Assembly: GCF_003130585.1 (NCBI RefSeq)
Contig: NZ_QFKX01000001.1
Location: forward strand, 434,001-498,000
DNA length: 64,000 nucleotides
Origin: Brachybacterium endophyticum
GTDB taxonomy: Bacteria > Actinomycetota > Actinomycetes > Actinomycetales > Dermabacteraceae
Direction: 5' to 3'
The notes beneath the pieces were generated by a model, which saw only the letters and a list, made by a program, of their open reading frames with translations, was not told where the DNA came from and searched no databases. Both the position numbers and the translations under genes were made by a program. Shown here in pieces: positions 29,722-39,043 of this stretch (position 1 is its first letter; each line of letters opens with the position of its first letter).

Positions 29722-31377
29722 TCACGCGGGCGGGATGCCCGCGAGGCCGGTGGCGGAGGCGCGGATGCCCCCGCCCGGCGTCTCGCCGGTCAGGCGGCCG
29801 CCCGCGAGGACGGGCCTCCCGGCGACGAGCACGTCATCGATCCCGTCGGCGAGCTGCAGGGGCGCCTCGTAGGTGGCGCGGTCCTGCACGGTGTCGGGGT
29901 CGATGAGGGCGATGTCGGCGATCGCGCCGGGCGCGATCCGACCCCGCGCTCCGAGGTGGAACCTCTCCACGGGGGCGGTCGAGAGGTGGCGGACGGCGTC
30001 GGCCCAGTTCAGGAAGCCGTGCTCGCGCACGTAGGTGGCGAGGTAGGCGGCGAAGGTGCCGCGGGCGCGCGGGTGGGGGTGGGTGCCGATGAAGATCCCG
30101 TCGGAGCCGCCCATGTGGGCGGGGTGGGCGATCAGGCGTCCCAGGTCCTCGACGGGCCGCTGGTCGCGCACGGCCATGATCACGTTGACGTCCAGGCGGG
30201 AGGCGGTCAGCAGGTCCAGGGCTGCATCGACCGCGTCGGTGCCGCGGCGTGCCGCGATCTGGCCCAGGGTGAGCCCGGGCGCCCAGGCGAACTCGTCGGA
30301 GCGGGTGTGGGCGAGGGTGATCAGCTCGGGCCATTCGGGGCCGAGGCTCGGATTGGTCGCGACCCTGGGGAACCAGTCGCGGCGCAGGCGCTCGCGCTCG
30401 CCGGGATCACCCAGCAGCTCGACGACCCTGTCGGTGGGCAGGGCGTTCAGCTCCGGCGGGAGCATCGTCATCGCGAGGATCGAGCAGCCGCGCGTGTACG
30501 GGTAGGCATCGAAGCTGCCCTCGACGCCCTGGTCCTCGAGCCAGGTCATCAGGCGGTGGGCCTCGTCGGCCGCGGTGTGGAAGTGCGAGATGTGCACCGG
30601 CACCCCGGCGGCGCGGCCGATCCGGGCGGCCTCCTCGACGCCCGCCCGCGCGTTGTCCTCGTAGCCGCCGCGCATGTGGGTGACGTAGGGGAGCGGGCTC
30701 GCGGCGGAGCGCCCCGTGCCCGTCGGCCCCGCGCCGCGCGCACCCGTCGCGAGCGGCGCGCACAGCGCGGCGATCTCCTCGGCGTCCGCGAAGATGCCCG
30801 GTGTGTAGTCGAGCCCCGTCGACAGGCCCACCGCCCCATCCGCGACACCGTCGGCGACCAAGGCGACCATCCGCTCGATCTCCTCGGCCGAGGCGGGTCG
30901 CTGCGCGGAGCCCATCACCTCGTGGCGCACGGTCCCTGCGGGCACGAGATAGGCGAGGCCCAGCGGGATCCGCCCGTCGTAGCTCGCCAGCAGGTCGGCG
31001 ACCCGCGGCCCCCGGTAGCTCGGGTGAGCGCCGTTGATGGGGGAGAAGTACTCGCTCGCGAAGTCGCCGTCGCCCGGGGCGAAGGAGACGCCGTCCTGCC
31101 CGCCGATAACGGTGGTGACGCCCTGGCGCAGCAGCGCGAGCTGCACGTCCGGGTCGAACACGACGCCCTCGGCGTGGGAGTGCGCGTCGACGAAGCCGGG
31201 GACGACCAGGCGGCCGTCTGCCTCGATGAGCTGCGGGGCGGCCTCGGATCCGGATGCCTCCCCGATCTCCGTCCCGACCGCGACGATCCGCTCGTCCTCG
31301 ACGAGCACGTCGGCTTGCACGGGCTCGGGGGAGACCCCGTCGACGACGAGACCTCCGCGGATCAGCACCCGGGTCAC
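29722..31377 (-). CDS. N-acyl-D-amino-acid deacylase (D-aminoacylase family)
   Basis: The protein has 551 residues from the GTG at 31377, which overlaps the transporter stop (GTGA). It is an amidohydrolase: metal ligands H66 and H68 in GFVDAHSHAEG, further His in THMRGGY and HISHFH, and the Asp of the SDGIFIG segment. The N-terminal and C-terminal strands form the usual small beta-sandwich. It would remove an acyl group from an N-acyl-D-amino acid or N-acyl amino-sugar acid in the cytoplasm. It works with the MFS importer upstream. Confidence 0.88.
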   Translation of the reverse strand: MTRVLIRGGLVVDGVSPEPVQADVLVEDERIVAVGTEIGEASGSEAAPQLIEADGRLVVPGFVDAHSHAEGVVFDPDVQLALLRQGVTTVIGGQDGVSFAPGDGDFASEYFSPINGAHPSYRGPRVADLLASYDGRIPLGLAYLVPAGTVRHEVMGSAQRPASAEEIERMVALVADGVADGAVGLSTGLDYTPGIFADAEEIAALCAPLATGARGAGPTGTGRSAASPLPYVTHMRGGYEDNARAGVEEAARIGRAAGVPVHISHFHTAADEAHRLMTWLEDQGVEGSFDAYPYTRGCSILAMTMLPPELNALPTDRVVELLGDPGERERLRRDWFPRVATNPSLGPEWPELITLAHTRSDEFAWAPGLTLGQIAARRGTDAVDAALDLLTASRLDVNVIMAVRDQRPVEDLGRLIAHPAHMGGSDGIFIGTHPHPRARGTFAAYLATYVREHGFLNWADAVRHLSTAPVERFHLGARGRIAPGAIADIALIDPDTVQDRATYEAPLQLADGIDDVLVAGRPVLAGGRLTGETPGGGIRASATGLAGIPPA

Positions 31378-32774
31378 GCGCTGGTCACCTCCAGGTCGTG
31401 CAGTCGGCCGGCGTCGGCGGTGTCGGGGCGGTAGGAGGCGGCCGCGGTGGCGACCGCGCCCACCAGGCAGATCACGACGACGTAGACGATGACCGGCCAG
31501 ATCTGCCCGCTCGCCCAGCCCACCAGGGCGGTGGCGATCAGCGGGGCGAGCCCGCCGCCCAGCGTATTGGACAGCTGGTAGCCGATGTTCACGCCGGTGG
31601 TGCGCTCCTCGACGTCGAACATCTCGGTGAGCATCGTGGACAGCGTGCTCTGCATGGCCACGCCCGGGATCACGAAGCCGACGACCATGCCCAGCCAGAT
31701 CAGCCACGTGCTCCCGGTGGCGTAGAGCAGGAAGGCGGGCCACACGAGCACGGCGAAGCCGATGCAGCCGGCGATGTAGAACTTCCGCCGACCCACCTTG
31801 TCCGAGAGCGCCCCGTAGGCGGGGGCGATGACCATCTGCAGCGCGCCCACGATCACCGTGCCGATGAAGCCGACCTGCGCCGCGGTGCCGTCGGAGACCA
31901 TGAAGGCGAGCCCGTAGGTGAGCACGATGTAGCCCGCGATCGACTGCGGCAGGCCGATCAGGATCCCGAGCAGAGTGTTCTTGGGGTGACGGCACACCGC
32001 CGCGAGCGGTGAGCGGCGCTGGATCCGACCGATCTCGAGGCCCTGGGTGTGGGTGGTGAACTCCTCGGACTCGTGGAGCTGGCGGCGCAGCAGCACCGCG
32101 CAGATCGCCAGCACCAGGGAGAACAGGAACGGGATCCGCCAGCCCCAGGTCATGAAGAAGGAGTCCGGGCCGAGTCCGAGACCCGCCATCATCCCGGCCG
32201 AGAGCACGTTGGCGATGCCGGCGCCGCTGATGAGGAAGGCGCCGAACAGTCCGCGGCGGCCGACGGGCGCGTGCTCGACGACCATCGTCGCCGCGCCGCC
32301 CATCTCGCCGCCGACGAACAGGCCCTGCAGCATGCGGAAGACCAGCAGCAGGATCGGGGCGGTGGCACCGATCATGTGGTCGGGCGGGATCAGCCCGATC
32401 GCCGCGGTGGCCAGGCCCATGCCGATCACGGTGACCAGCAGCGTGACCTTCCGGCCCATCCGGTCCCCGATGTACCCGAAGACGACCCCGCCGAGGGGGC
32501 GGAACAGGAAGCCGACGGCGAAGGTGCCGAAGGACTCGAGCTGGGCGACGAACGGGTCGTTGCCCGAGAAGAACACCTGCGGGAACACGGCCGCCGCGGC
32601 CAGCCCGTACAGGTAGTAGTCGAAGTACTCCATGAGGGTGCCGATCGCGCCGCCGGCGATGGTGCGGGCGTGGGCGGGGCGGCGACGAGGGGAGTCGGGG
32701 CCGGTGCCGGGAGCGCCGGGGGAGGAGGCGTCCGGGCCGGTCGCGCCGGGATTCTGGGCGGCGGGGGCGCTCAT
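31374..32774 (-). CDS. MFS transporter, metabolite:H+ symporter (MHS) type
   Basis: The protein has 466 residues with about twelve membrane segments from the ATG at 32774 (MSAPAAQ), after a 40-residue Pro/Gly-rich cytosolic leader. GTLMEYFDYYLYGLAA, the GDRMGRK loop 2-3 motif and RMLQGLFVGGEMGGA are typical of proton symporters for small organic acids. It is the first gene of the operon and probably imports the N-acyl substrate of the deacylase. The upstream 200 bases are shared with the divergent regulator. Confidence 0.88.
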   Translation of the reverse strand: MSAPAAQNPGATGPDASSPGAPGTGPDSPRRRPAHARTIAGGAIGTLMEYFDYYLYGLAAAAVFPQVFFSGNDPFVAQLESFGTFAVGFLFRPLGGVVFGYIGDRMGRKVTLLVTVIGMGLATAAIGLIPPDHMIGATAPILLLVFRMLQGLFVGGEMGGAATMVVEHAPVGRRGLFGAFLISGAGIANVLSAGMMAGLGLGPDSFFMTWGWRIPFLFSLVLAICAVLLRRQLHESEEFTTHTQGLEIGRIQRRSPLAAVCRHPKNTLLGILIGLPQSIAGYIVLTYGLAFMVSDGTAAQVGFIGTVIVGALQMVIAPAYGALSDKVGRRKFYIAGCIGFAVLVWPAFLLYATGSTWLIWLGMVVGFVIPGVAMQSTLSTMLTEMFDVEERTTGVNIGYQLSNTLGGGLAPLIATALVGWASGQIWPVIVYVVVICLVGAVATAAASYRPDTADAGRLHDLEVTSA

Positions 32775-32978
32775 GAGCGCCTCGTGGTGCGAGTTCTCGA
32801 CATGGTCTCTGGTCTCCTCCGCGACGGGGCCACCTGCGGTCGGCTGCGGTGCCGATGTCGAGCGACAGTACCCAATCCTGTACTGAAATTCTAGATGCCT
32901 GACAGAATGTTTGTATATGGCCGATGAGACCATGGGCCGACGACGGAGATGCGCATCGGCCGAGGAATGGAGAGAGTC

Positions 32979-33677
32979 GTGAGCGGAACCCAGACAGCGC
33001 CCACCGACGTGCGCTTCGCCGACATCGAGGAGGCGCACCGCGCGCTCGCGCCGATCATGGAGGCGGTCGCAGCCGTGGGCGGTCCGCACTGCGAGGTGGT
33101 GCTGCACGACCTCAGCGAGGGCGACCTCGAGCACTCGATCCACGCGATCCTCAACGGCCACGTGAGCGGTCGCGAGGAGGGCGGGCCCTCCACCAACCTC
33201 GGCGTCGAGGTGCTGCGCGACGGATCCCAGGACCACAACGCCTACGGCTACCGGGCGCGCACCGCCGACGGTCGCGAGCTCATCAGCTCCTCCGTCTACT
33301 ACCGCGACCACGAGGGCCGGATCATCGCCTCCCTGTGCATCAACCGCGACCTCTCCCCGCTGCAGGGCGCGATGGACGCGCTCGCCGCGCTCGCCCCCGA
33401 GATGTCGACGGGGGAGACGGCCTCGGAGCCCCCGCGCGAGCTCGTCGGCCCGGACGTCGCGACCGTGCTGGACGACATGATCGCCGAGGCGATCGCGACC
33501 GTCGGCCGGCCGACTCCTGCGATGACCAAGGCCGACCGCATCGAGGTGCTGCGCCTGCTCGAGGCCCGCGGCGCCTTCCACATCAAGCGCGCGGCCGAGC
33601 GGGTCTCGGCGCGGCTCGGGGTCTCGCGGGTGACGACGTACGGGTATCTGGACGAGGTGCGGCGGGGGCAGGGCTGA
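32979..33677 (+). CDS. YheO/DauR-like transcriptional regulator
   Basis: The protein has 232 residues from the GTG at 32979, after GGAGAG. The N-terminal PAS-like YheO domain (GGPHCEVVLHDLSEGDLEHSIHAI, IASLCINRDLSPL) precedes a C-terminal helix-turn-helix (FHIKRAAERVSARLGVSRVTTYGYLDEV). DauR of Pseudomonas represses D-arginine catabolism; this relative sits divergent to the deacylase operon and is its likely regulator, sensing a pathway intermediate. The 204-base intergenic region holds an AT-rich stretch around 32,880-32,920 where both promoters could lie. Confidence 0.88.
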   Translation: MSGTQTAPTDVRFADIEEAHRALAPIMEAVAAVGGPHCEVVLHDLSEGDLEHSIHAILNGHVSGREEGGPSTNLGVEVLRDGSQDHNAYGYRARTADGRELISSSVYYRDHEGRIIASLCINRDLSPLQGAMDALAALAPEMSTGETASEPPRELVGPDVATVLDDMIAEAIATVGRPTPAMTKADRIEVLRLLEARGAFHIKRAAERVSARLGVSRVTTYGYLDEVRRGQG

Positions 33678-33869
33678 AGCCTGGTCGCCAAGAGCCTGCG
33701 CTCCGAGTTCTCGGTGCACGCACGGACCGGAATGGCGGTGGGCTCGCATTGTGGAAGCGCCGACAGCGGTGCAGGAGAGAGCGCGACGCACGGAGTCCAG
33801 GTGCGGCGCCGCTGGTGTGACTCGGCTCCGGGGGGGGGATCGCGGTTCGACGGATTGCGTGGGTTCGTC

Positions 33870-33881
33870 GTGACCGGTCAC
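33870..33881. promoter_or_regulatory. Palindrome upstream of the YhdH-type gene
   Basis: GTGACCGGTCAC is a perfect 12-bp inverted repeat about 100 bases before the start codon, in the only non-coding stretch next to this gene. It is of the length expected for a dimeric repressor site, but no matching regulator gene is adjacent. Confidence 0.3.
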
Positions 33882-33979
33882 ACTAAGCGGGATCGCGCGT
33901 TCGCTGTGCGCCGATCGAACTGCCGGATTCTCCCCGACCCGGATGGAGAGGGCGACAGGTGAGAAGAGAGGAGATGCGC

Positions 33980-34996
33980 ATGAGCTTCCGCGGACTCGTC
34001 ATCGAGCAGGACGTCCAGGCCGGGCGGATCCAGAACCACCGAGCTCAGGCCGTCGACCTGCCTGAGAGCTTTCTCGACGGCTCCGGGGGTGACGCGCCGG
34101 TCACCGTCGATGTCATGTACTCCGGCATCAACTACAAGGACGGTCTCGCCATCGCCGGGAAGCCGGGAGTGGCCCGGACTTCCCCCTTGATCCCCGGCAT
34201 CGACCTTGTCGGACGCGTGTCGAGGTCGGACGATCCACGGTTCACGCCAGGTGAGGCCGTCGTCCTCACCGGCGGTGGTATCGGGGAATCGGCTCATGGG
34301 GGCCTCGCGACCAGGGCACGGGTCTCCGGGGATTATCTCGTCGCCCTTCCCGAGGGGATGAGTGCACGTCAAGCGGCGGCTGTCGGTACGGCCGGATTCA
34401 CCGCGATGCTCTCGATCCTCGCCCTCGAGCGTGAGGGCATCCGCCCGGAGCAGGGCCCGGTGATCGTCACCGGTGCCAGCGGCGGGGTGGGATCCGTCGC
34501 CATCGCGGTGCTCTCGCGTCTGGGGTACGAAGTCGTCGCTGCGACCGGGCGCGGTGAGAGCGAGGCCGATTACCTGCACGCGCTCGGGGCGAGGGAGATC
34601 CTCGATCGCCGCGAGCTCACCGGCCCCGGTGCGGTCCTGCAGGAGCGTCGATGGGCTGCGGGCGTGGACACGGCCGGCTCGAACACCCTGGTCAATCTCC
34701 TGGCTCAGACACGGGATGAAGGCGTCGTCACGGCCTGTGGGCTCGCCCAAGGCCCGGACCTGCCGGGAAGCGTGATGCCTTTCATCCTGCGCGGCGTGAC
34801 CCTTGTCGGCATCAACTCGGTGACTGCGTCGCGCGATCTTCGGCAGCGCACATGGAAGCGTCTTGCCGAGGACCTGAGCAGTGAGCTGCTCGAGAAGATG
34901 ACCAGCGAGATCTCCCTCGAGCACGTCCCGGCTCGCGCCGAGGAGATCCTGCAGGGCCAGGTCCGCGGGCGCACCGTGGTCTCTCTCGAAACCTGA
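33980..34996 (+). CDS. YhdH/AcuI-type NADPH-dependent quinone or acryloyl-CoA reductase
   Basis: The protein has 338 residues from the ATG at 33980, eight bases after AGAGGAG. It is a zinc-free medium-chain dehydrogenase: YSGINYKDGLAIAG, then PLIPGIDLVGRV, the Rossmann loop GASGGVGSVA and GINSVTASRDLRQRTW, all typical of the YhdH/AcuI branch. AcuI reduces acryloyl-CoA; many homologues have no assigned substrate. A perfect palindrome GTGACCGGTCAC (33870-33881) lies upstream and could be an operator. The 302-base gap before the gene holds no other supported gene. Confidence 0.88.
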   Translation: MSFRGLVIEQDVQAGRIQNHRAQAVDLPESFLDGSGGDAPVTVDVMYSGINYKDGLAIAGKPGVARTSPLIPGIDLVGRVSRSDDPRFTPGEAVVLTGGGIGESAHGGLATRARVSGDYLVALPEGMSARQAAAVGTAGFTAMLSILALEREGIRPEQGPVIVTGASGGVGSVAIAVLSRLGYEVVAATGRGESEADYLHALGAREILDRRELTGPGAVLQERRWAAGVDTAGSNTLVNLLAQTRDEGVVTACGLAQGPDLPGSVMPFILRGVTLVGINSVTASRDLRQRTWKRLAEDLSSELLEKMTSEISLEHVPARAEEILQGQVRGRTVVSLET

Positions 34997-35052
34997 CCGA
35001 GCGCTTCCGCGACCGAGGATCCAGGGCGGCTTCGAGCCCGCGATCCGCGACA

Positions 35053-35079
35053 ATCGCGCGCGACACGATCGCGCGCGAC
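35053..35079. repeat. Tandem 12-base direct repeat before the polyol dehydrogenase
   Basis: ATCGCGCGCGAC occurs twice, separated by three bases (period 15), 65 bases upstream of the dehydrogenase start. It could be a regulator site or simple GC-rich repetition. Confidence 0.4.
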
Positions 35080-35143
35080 GCCGACTTCCGCGCGCGCCCG
35101 CACGCGTAGCCGCACCCGCCTTCCGCACCCACAAGGAGCCGCC

Positions 35144-36232
35144 ATGACCACCGCATCCACCTCCGCCTCCGTCTCGGCGCACTCCGAGACCCCGACCGTC
35201 CCGGACGACGTCCCCGCCACCATGCGCGCCTCGGTGCTGCTGGAGAAGGGCGTCGTCGAGATGCAGGAGCGCCCGGTTCCGCGGCCCGAGCCGGGGGAGG
35301 TGCTGGTGCGGGTGCGCGCGGTCGGCGTCTGCGGCTCCGACGTGCACTATTACAAGGAGGGGCGCATCGGTGACTTCGTGGTCGAGGAGCCGCTGATCCT
35401 CGGGCACGAAGTCTCGGGTGTCGTCGCCGGCGTCGGCGCGGGCGTCCCGGCCGAGCGGATCGGCCAGCGCGTGGCGATCGAGCCGCAGCGCCCCTGCCGC
35501 ACCTGCCGCCAGTGCACGACCGGCCACCTGAACCTGTGCCCGCAGATGAAGTTCTACGCGACCCCGCCGATCGACGGCGCCTTCGCCGACTACGTGACCG
35601 CCCCGGCCGAGTTCGCTTTCCCGATCCCGGACTCGATGAGCGACAACGCGGGAGCCCTGCTCGAGCCGTTCTCCGTGGGCATGTGGGCGACGGGGAAGGC
35701 TGGTCTCGCCCCCGGCAGCACGGTGCTGATCAGCGGCGCCGGGCCGATCGGAGCCCTCGCCTCGCTCGCCGCCCGCTCCTACGGGGCGACCCGGATCGTG
35801 GTGAGCGACCCGATCGCCTCGCGACGCGAGAAGATCCTCGAGTTCGGCGCCACGGAGACCGTCGATCCCCTCGCGAGCGACTTCGATCCCGCACGGATCG
35901 GGGCCGACGCCTTCATCGAGTGCTCCGGCGCGACCCCTGCGCTGCTCGCCGGTCTGCAGGCCCTGCGGCCCTTCGGCACCGCGGTGATGGTGGGCCTCGG
36001 CGCCGAGGAGATGCCGATCCCCGTGCAGCACATCATGAACAACGAGATCACCCTGACCGGCATCTTCCGCTACGTCGACACCTGGCCGAAGGTGATCGCC
36101 GCCGCCGAGTCGCCCGACGTCGATCTCGACGCCCTGGTCACCGCCGAGTTCCCGCTCGAGGAGGCCGAGGCCGCCCTCACCCAGGAGCCCGGTGAGGACT
36201 CGATGAAGACGATCGTGGTGGTGTCCCGATGA
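35144..36232 (+). CDS. Zinc-dependent polyol dehydrogenase (sorbitol/xylitol dehydrogenase type)
   Basis: The protein has 362 residues; AAGGAG precedes the ATG. Catalytic zinc ligands C63 and H88-E89 (VCGSDVHYY, LGHEVSG) and the four structural-zinc cysteines C118, C121, C124 and C132 are all present. The Rossmann loop reads SGAGPIGALA. This is the L-iditol 2-dehydrogenase branch, which oxidises polyols to ketoses with NAD. The N-terminal 25 residues are an extra Thr/Ser-rich leader. Its stop overlaps the SDR start (ATGA), so two alcohol oxidations may act in turn. Confidence 0.9.
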   Translation: MTTASTSASVSAHSETPTVPDDVPATMRASVLLEKGVVEMQERPVPRPEPGEVLVRVRAVGVCGSDVHYYKEGRIGDFVVEEPLILGHEVSGVVAGVGAGVPAERIGQRVAIEPQRPCRTCRQCTTGHLNLCPQMKFYATPPIDGAFADYVTAPAEFAFPIPDSMSDNAGALLEPFSVGMWATGKAGLAPGSTVLISGAGPIGALASLAARSYGATRIVVSDPIASRREKILEFGATETVDPLASDFDPARIGADAFIECSGATPALLAGLQALRPFGTAVMVGLGAEEMPIPVQHIMNNEITLTGIFRYVDTWPKVIAAAESPDVDLDALVTAEFPLEEAEAALTQEPGEDSMKTIVVVSR

Positions 36233-36999
36233 GCATCCTCGACACCTTCGACCTGACGGGTCGCACCGCGCTCGTCACCGGCGGCTACCGCGGGCTCGGC
36301 CTCGCGTTCGCGACCGGTCTCGCCGAGGCCGGCGCCGATCTGGTGATCGGCGCCCGCGACGGCGACGCCTCCGCTCGCGCCGCGCTCGAACTCTCCGAGC
36401 GCACCGGCCGACGGGCCCTCGGTCTCGCTCTGGACGTCACCGACCCGGCCTCCTGCGAGGCGGCCGTGCAGAGTGCCGTGGAGTTCGGCGGCAGCCTCGA
36501 GGTGCTGGTCAACAACGCCGGCGCCTGCTTCCACGCGCCCGCCCTCGACGTCACCGCCCAGGAGCTGCGCACCGTGCTGGACACGAACGTCGGCGGGGTC
36601 TTCGAGATGAGCCGCGCCGTCGCCCGTGTGATGATCCCGGCCGGCGGCGGGTCGATCGTGAACATCGGCTCGATGTCCGGCGACATCGTCAACCGTCCGC
36701 AGCTGCAGCCGATCTACAACGCCTCGAAGGCGGCGGTCCACCACCTCACGAAGTCGCTGGCGATGGAGTGGGCCGAGCACCGCATCCGCGTCAACGCCGT
36801 CGCGCCCGGCTACGTGAAGACCGAGATGGCGCCCGTGGACGATCCGGCGCTGCGCCAGCGCTGGATCGACGACGCCCCGATGCAGCGCTACGCGATGCCC
36901 GAGGAGATCGCACCCGCGGTGCTCTACTTCGCTGCGGACGCCTCGAGCTTCGCGACCGGCTCGGTGCTGACGGTCGACGGCGGGTACACGGTGGTGTGA
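36229..36999 (+). CDS. Short-chain dehydrogenase/reductase
   Basis: The protein has 256 residues of classical SDR type. The cofactor loop is GYRGLGLA, NNAG follows at about residue 90, and the catalytic Ser, Tyr and Lys lie in NIGSMSG and YNASKAAVHH. The C-terminal FATGSVLTVDGGYTVV is standard. It resembles gluconate 5-dehydrogenase and related polyol enzymes. Translational coupling to the polyol dehydrogenase suggests one pathway, but no transporter or kinase is adjacent to name the substrate. Confidence 0.9.
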   Translation: MSILDTFDLTGRTALVTGGYRGLGLAFATGLAEAGADLVIGARDGDASARAALELSERTGRRALGLALDVTDPASCEAAVQSAVEFGGSLEVLVNNAGACFHAPALDVTAQELRTVLDTNVGGVFEMSRAVARVMIPAGGGSIVNIGSMSGDIVNRPQLQPIYNASKAAVHHLTKSLAMEWAEHRIRVNAVAPGYVKTEMAPVDDPALRQRWIDDAPMQRYAMPEEIAPAVLYFAADASSFATGSVLTVDGGYTVV

Positions 37000-37094
37000 G
37001 GGGCGGACGGGTCTCGCCGCGTCGCGCCGGGGCGCGCCGGGGTCGTCGGATAGCGCCGGGGCAGTCGGCCCGCCCGCCGAGTACCCTCGGCGGC

Positions 37095-37478
37095 ATGGAC
37101 ATCACCCTGCCTGACGGGTGCGGCAATGCGCCCCGTATAGGGATCGTCGCCGACATCGTCGGGAACTGGGCCCGGAGCGACAGGGCGGCGCTCGAGGACT
37201 GGCTCGGCGAGGACGCGACGTGGACGCTGGTGGGGGCGGGGACGCGGCGCGGCCGTGGTGCCGCCGCGCAGGTGGCTCCGCCGTTCTCCCCCGAGCGCAT
37301 GGAGTTGACCTCGATCATCACCCACGGCCGCCTCGCCTCCTGCGACGGTTTCCTCGAGGCCGGCGGTGAACGCCTGTGCTTCAGCCACGCGCTCCGCTTC
37401 GCCGGCGCGGCGAAGACCGCGAGGATCGCCGATGTGCGCAGCTACTGCATCCGTGAGGGCGGCGGGACGCGGGGCTGA
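37095..37478 (+). CDS. SnoaL/NTF2-like protein
   Basis: The protein has 127 residues. GIVADIVGNWARSDRAALEDWLGEDATWTLVG has the pattern of a SnoaL/NTF2-like alpha-beta cone fold, followed by strands (MELTSIITHGRLASCDGFLE, LCFSHALRF). Such proteins bind or isomerise small molecules or serve as simple scaffolds; no catalytic residues can be named. It lies 95 bases after the SDR on the same strand and may have its own promoter. Confidence 0.65.
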   Translation: MDITLPDGCGNAPRIGIVADIVGNWARSDRAALEDWLGEDATWTLVGAGTRRGRGAAAQVAPPFSPERMELTSIITHGRLASCDGFLEAGGERLCFSHALRFAGAAKTARIADVRSYCIREGGGTRG

Positions 37479-37592
37479 CTCCGGGGAGATGGCAGCGGCG
37501 GGGTGACGGCGGCGAGGTGACGGCGCGCCTCGCCTCTCGGCCGGACGGCCCAGGTGCGGCGGCGCTCGGGCGTCGGTCCAGCCGCCGCGGCC

Positions 37593-38777
37593 TCACGCCG
37601 AGCAGGCCCCCGTCGACACCTGCTCGTCGGCCGTGTCGAGCTGGGCGATCACGGGCAGCAGCTCGGCGTTCGTGAGCGCGTAGGCGGTCTGGCCGTCGGA
37701 GTCGCCGCGGGCGAAGACGAGCCCGGCGACGCCGCCGTCCTCGCTGAGCAGCGGCCCACCCGAGTTGCCGGGCTGGACGTCCGCATCCAGCACGTAGATG
37801 TCGCGATCGGTGGGAGCGGCATCCTCGGAGTCGTGGACCTCCGCCTGCCCCGAGGCCTTGACCCGCGCGGTCGAGGAACGGAACGGGCCGCCGTGCGGGT
37901 ACCCCTGGATCGCGGCCGACGTGCCGTCGGGCAGGGTGTCGGTGAGCTTCAGCGGCGGGGCGTCGACGTCGGCGGAGATCACGGCGATGTCGTCGCTGGG
38001 ATCGAAGTAGACGACCTTGCCCTCGCGGGCACTCTCGCCGGGTAGCTCGACCATCGGATCCTCGACACCCGCCACCACGTGCGCGTTCGTGATGATCCGG
38101 TCGTCCTGGACCACGAAGCCCGAGCCCGAGGAGATCGTCCCGCAGCCCCGCGTCGGCCCCGAGATGCGCGCGACCGACTGCGCGGCCGTCTCGAGCGCCG
38201 GGTCCCCGAGGTCGACCGGCGCGGCGGTGCTCGCGCCGCTGGGGATGTCGAGGCCCTCGGGCGGGGACGTGATCACGGGCATCGGCAGCTCGCCGACGAC
38301 CCTCTGCCGCAGCTGCGCGAACGTCTGGCCGACGGGCTCCGGGGTGGCGCGCTCCACCGTCTTCATCGCGTGCGACGAGGCCACGGCGGGGGAGATGCCG
38401 GCGATCCCGGCCGAGGCCAGGCTGGACCCGCCCAGGCTCACCACCACCAGGCCGACGAGCAGGCCCAGCGCGCCGCCCAGCACACGCTCGACCACCCGCA
38501 GGTGCAGACGATCGGCGCCGCGCCGCACCAGGCCACCGATGCTCGAGCCCAGCGACCATCCGACGAGCAGCAGCACCAGCAGCGCACCGATCACGGCGGG
38601 CGCCCGCCACGGCGGCTCTACGGCGCCGGAGACGTGGGGCAGCACCCAGATGGCGGCGGCCGCCCCGACGGCGAGGCCCAGCAGAGCACCGAGGGTCGCG
38701 GCGAACCCGGAGCGCAGCCCCGAGACGAGCGCGCCCAGCAGGATCAGCACGATCACCAGGTCGACGATCCAGATCAC
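37593..38777 (-). CDS. MarP-like membrane serine protease
   Basis: The protein has 394 residues from the GTG at 38777, after GAGGAGGA. Four membrane segments in residues 1-125 form a CvpA-like domain, followed by a trypsin-like periplasmic domain with the triad His in ITNAHVV, Asp in SDDIAVI and Ser in PGNSGGP. In Mycobacterium, MarP cleaves a peptidoglycan hydrolase during acid stress. Two cysteines (RGCGTI and the C-terminal GACSA) may form the disulfide typical of MarP. No partner gene is adjacent. Confidence 0.9.
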   Translation of the reverse strand: MIWIVDLVIVLILLGALVSGLRSGFAATLGALLGLAVGAAAAIWVLPHVSGAVEPPWRAPAVIGALLVLLLVGWSLGSSIGGLVRRGADRLHLRVVERVLGGALGLLVGLVVVSLGGSSLASAGIAGISPAVASSHAMKTVERATPEPVGQTFAQLRQRVVGELPMPVITSPPEGLDIPSGASTAAPVDLGDPALETAAQSVARISGPTRGCGTISSGSGFVVQDDRIITNAHVVAGVEDPMVELPGESAREGKVVYFDPSDDIAVISADVDAPPLKLTDTLPDGTSAAIQGYPHGGPFRSSTARVKASGQAEVHDSEDAAPTDRDIYVLDADVQPGNSGGPLLSEDGGVAGLVFARGDSDGQTAYALTNAELLPVIAQLDTADEQVSTGACSA

Positions 38778-39043
38778 GGGGTCCTCCTCGGTGGTCGGGG
38801 CGGGTCGGGGTCCGTAGGGCTGCACCGAGCTGTGGCAACGAGTGAGCTGGCACCCCGGCATCGGCGCTAGCTCGGGTGAGGCTGAGAGCAGGAGCGATCG
38901 GTGGAGGACGGGTCGACGGGCGACCCGTGACGCCCCATTCTCGCCCGTTCACCTGGGAACGGCGCGCGCGAGGGTCGGGCCGGGGGTTCGGAATCTCGCG
39001 CGCGAGGGTCGGGACGGGGCTTCGACCGAGGTGTTGGGCCTGC

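Noticed and set aside
33830-33838. Run of nine G as a phase-variation tract.
   Set aside because: It lies 140 bases upstream of the nearest start codon in non-coding DNA with no promoter boxes around it that it would space.
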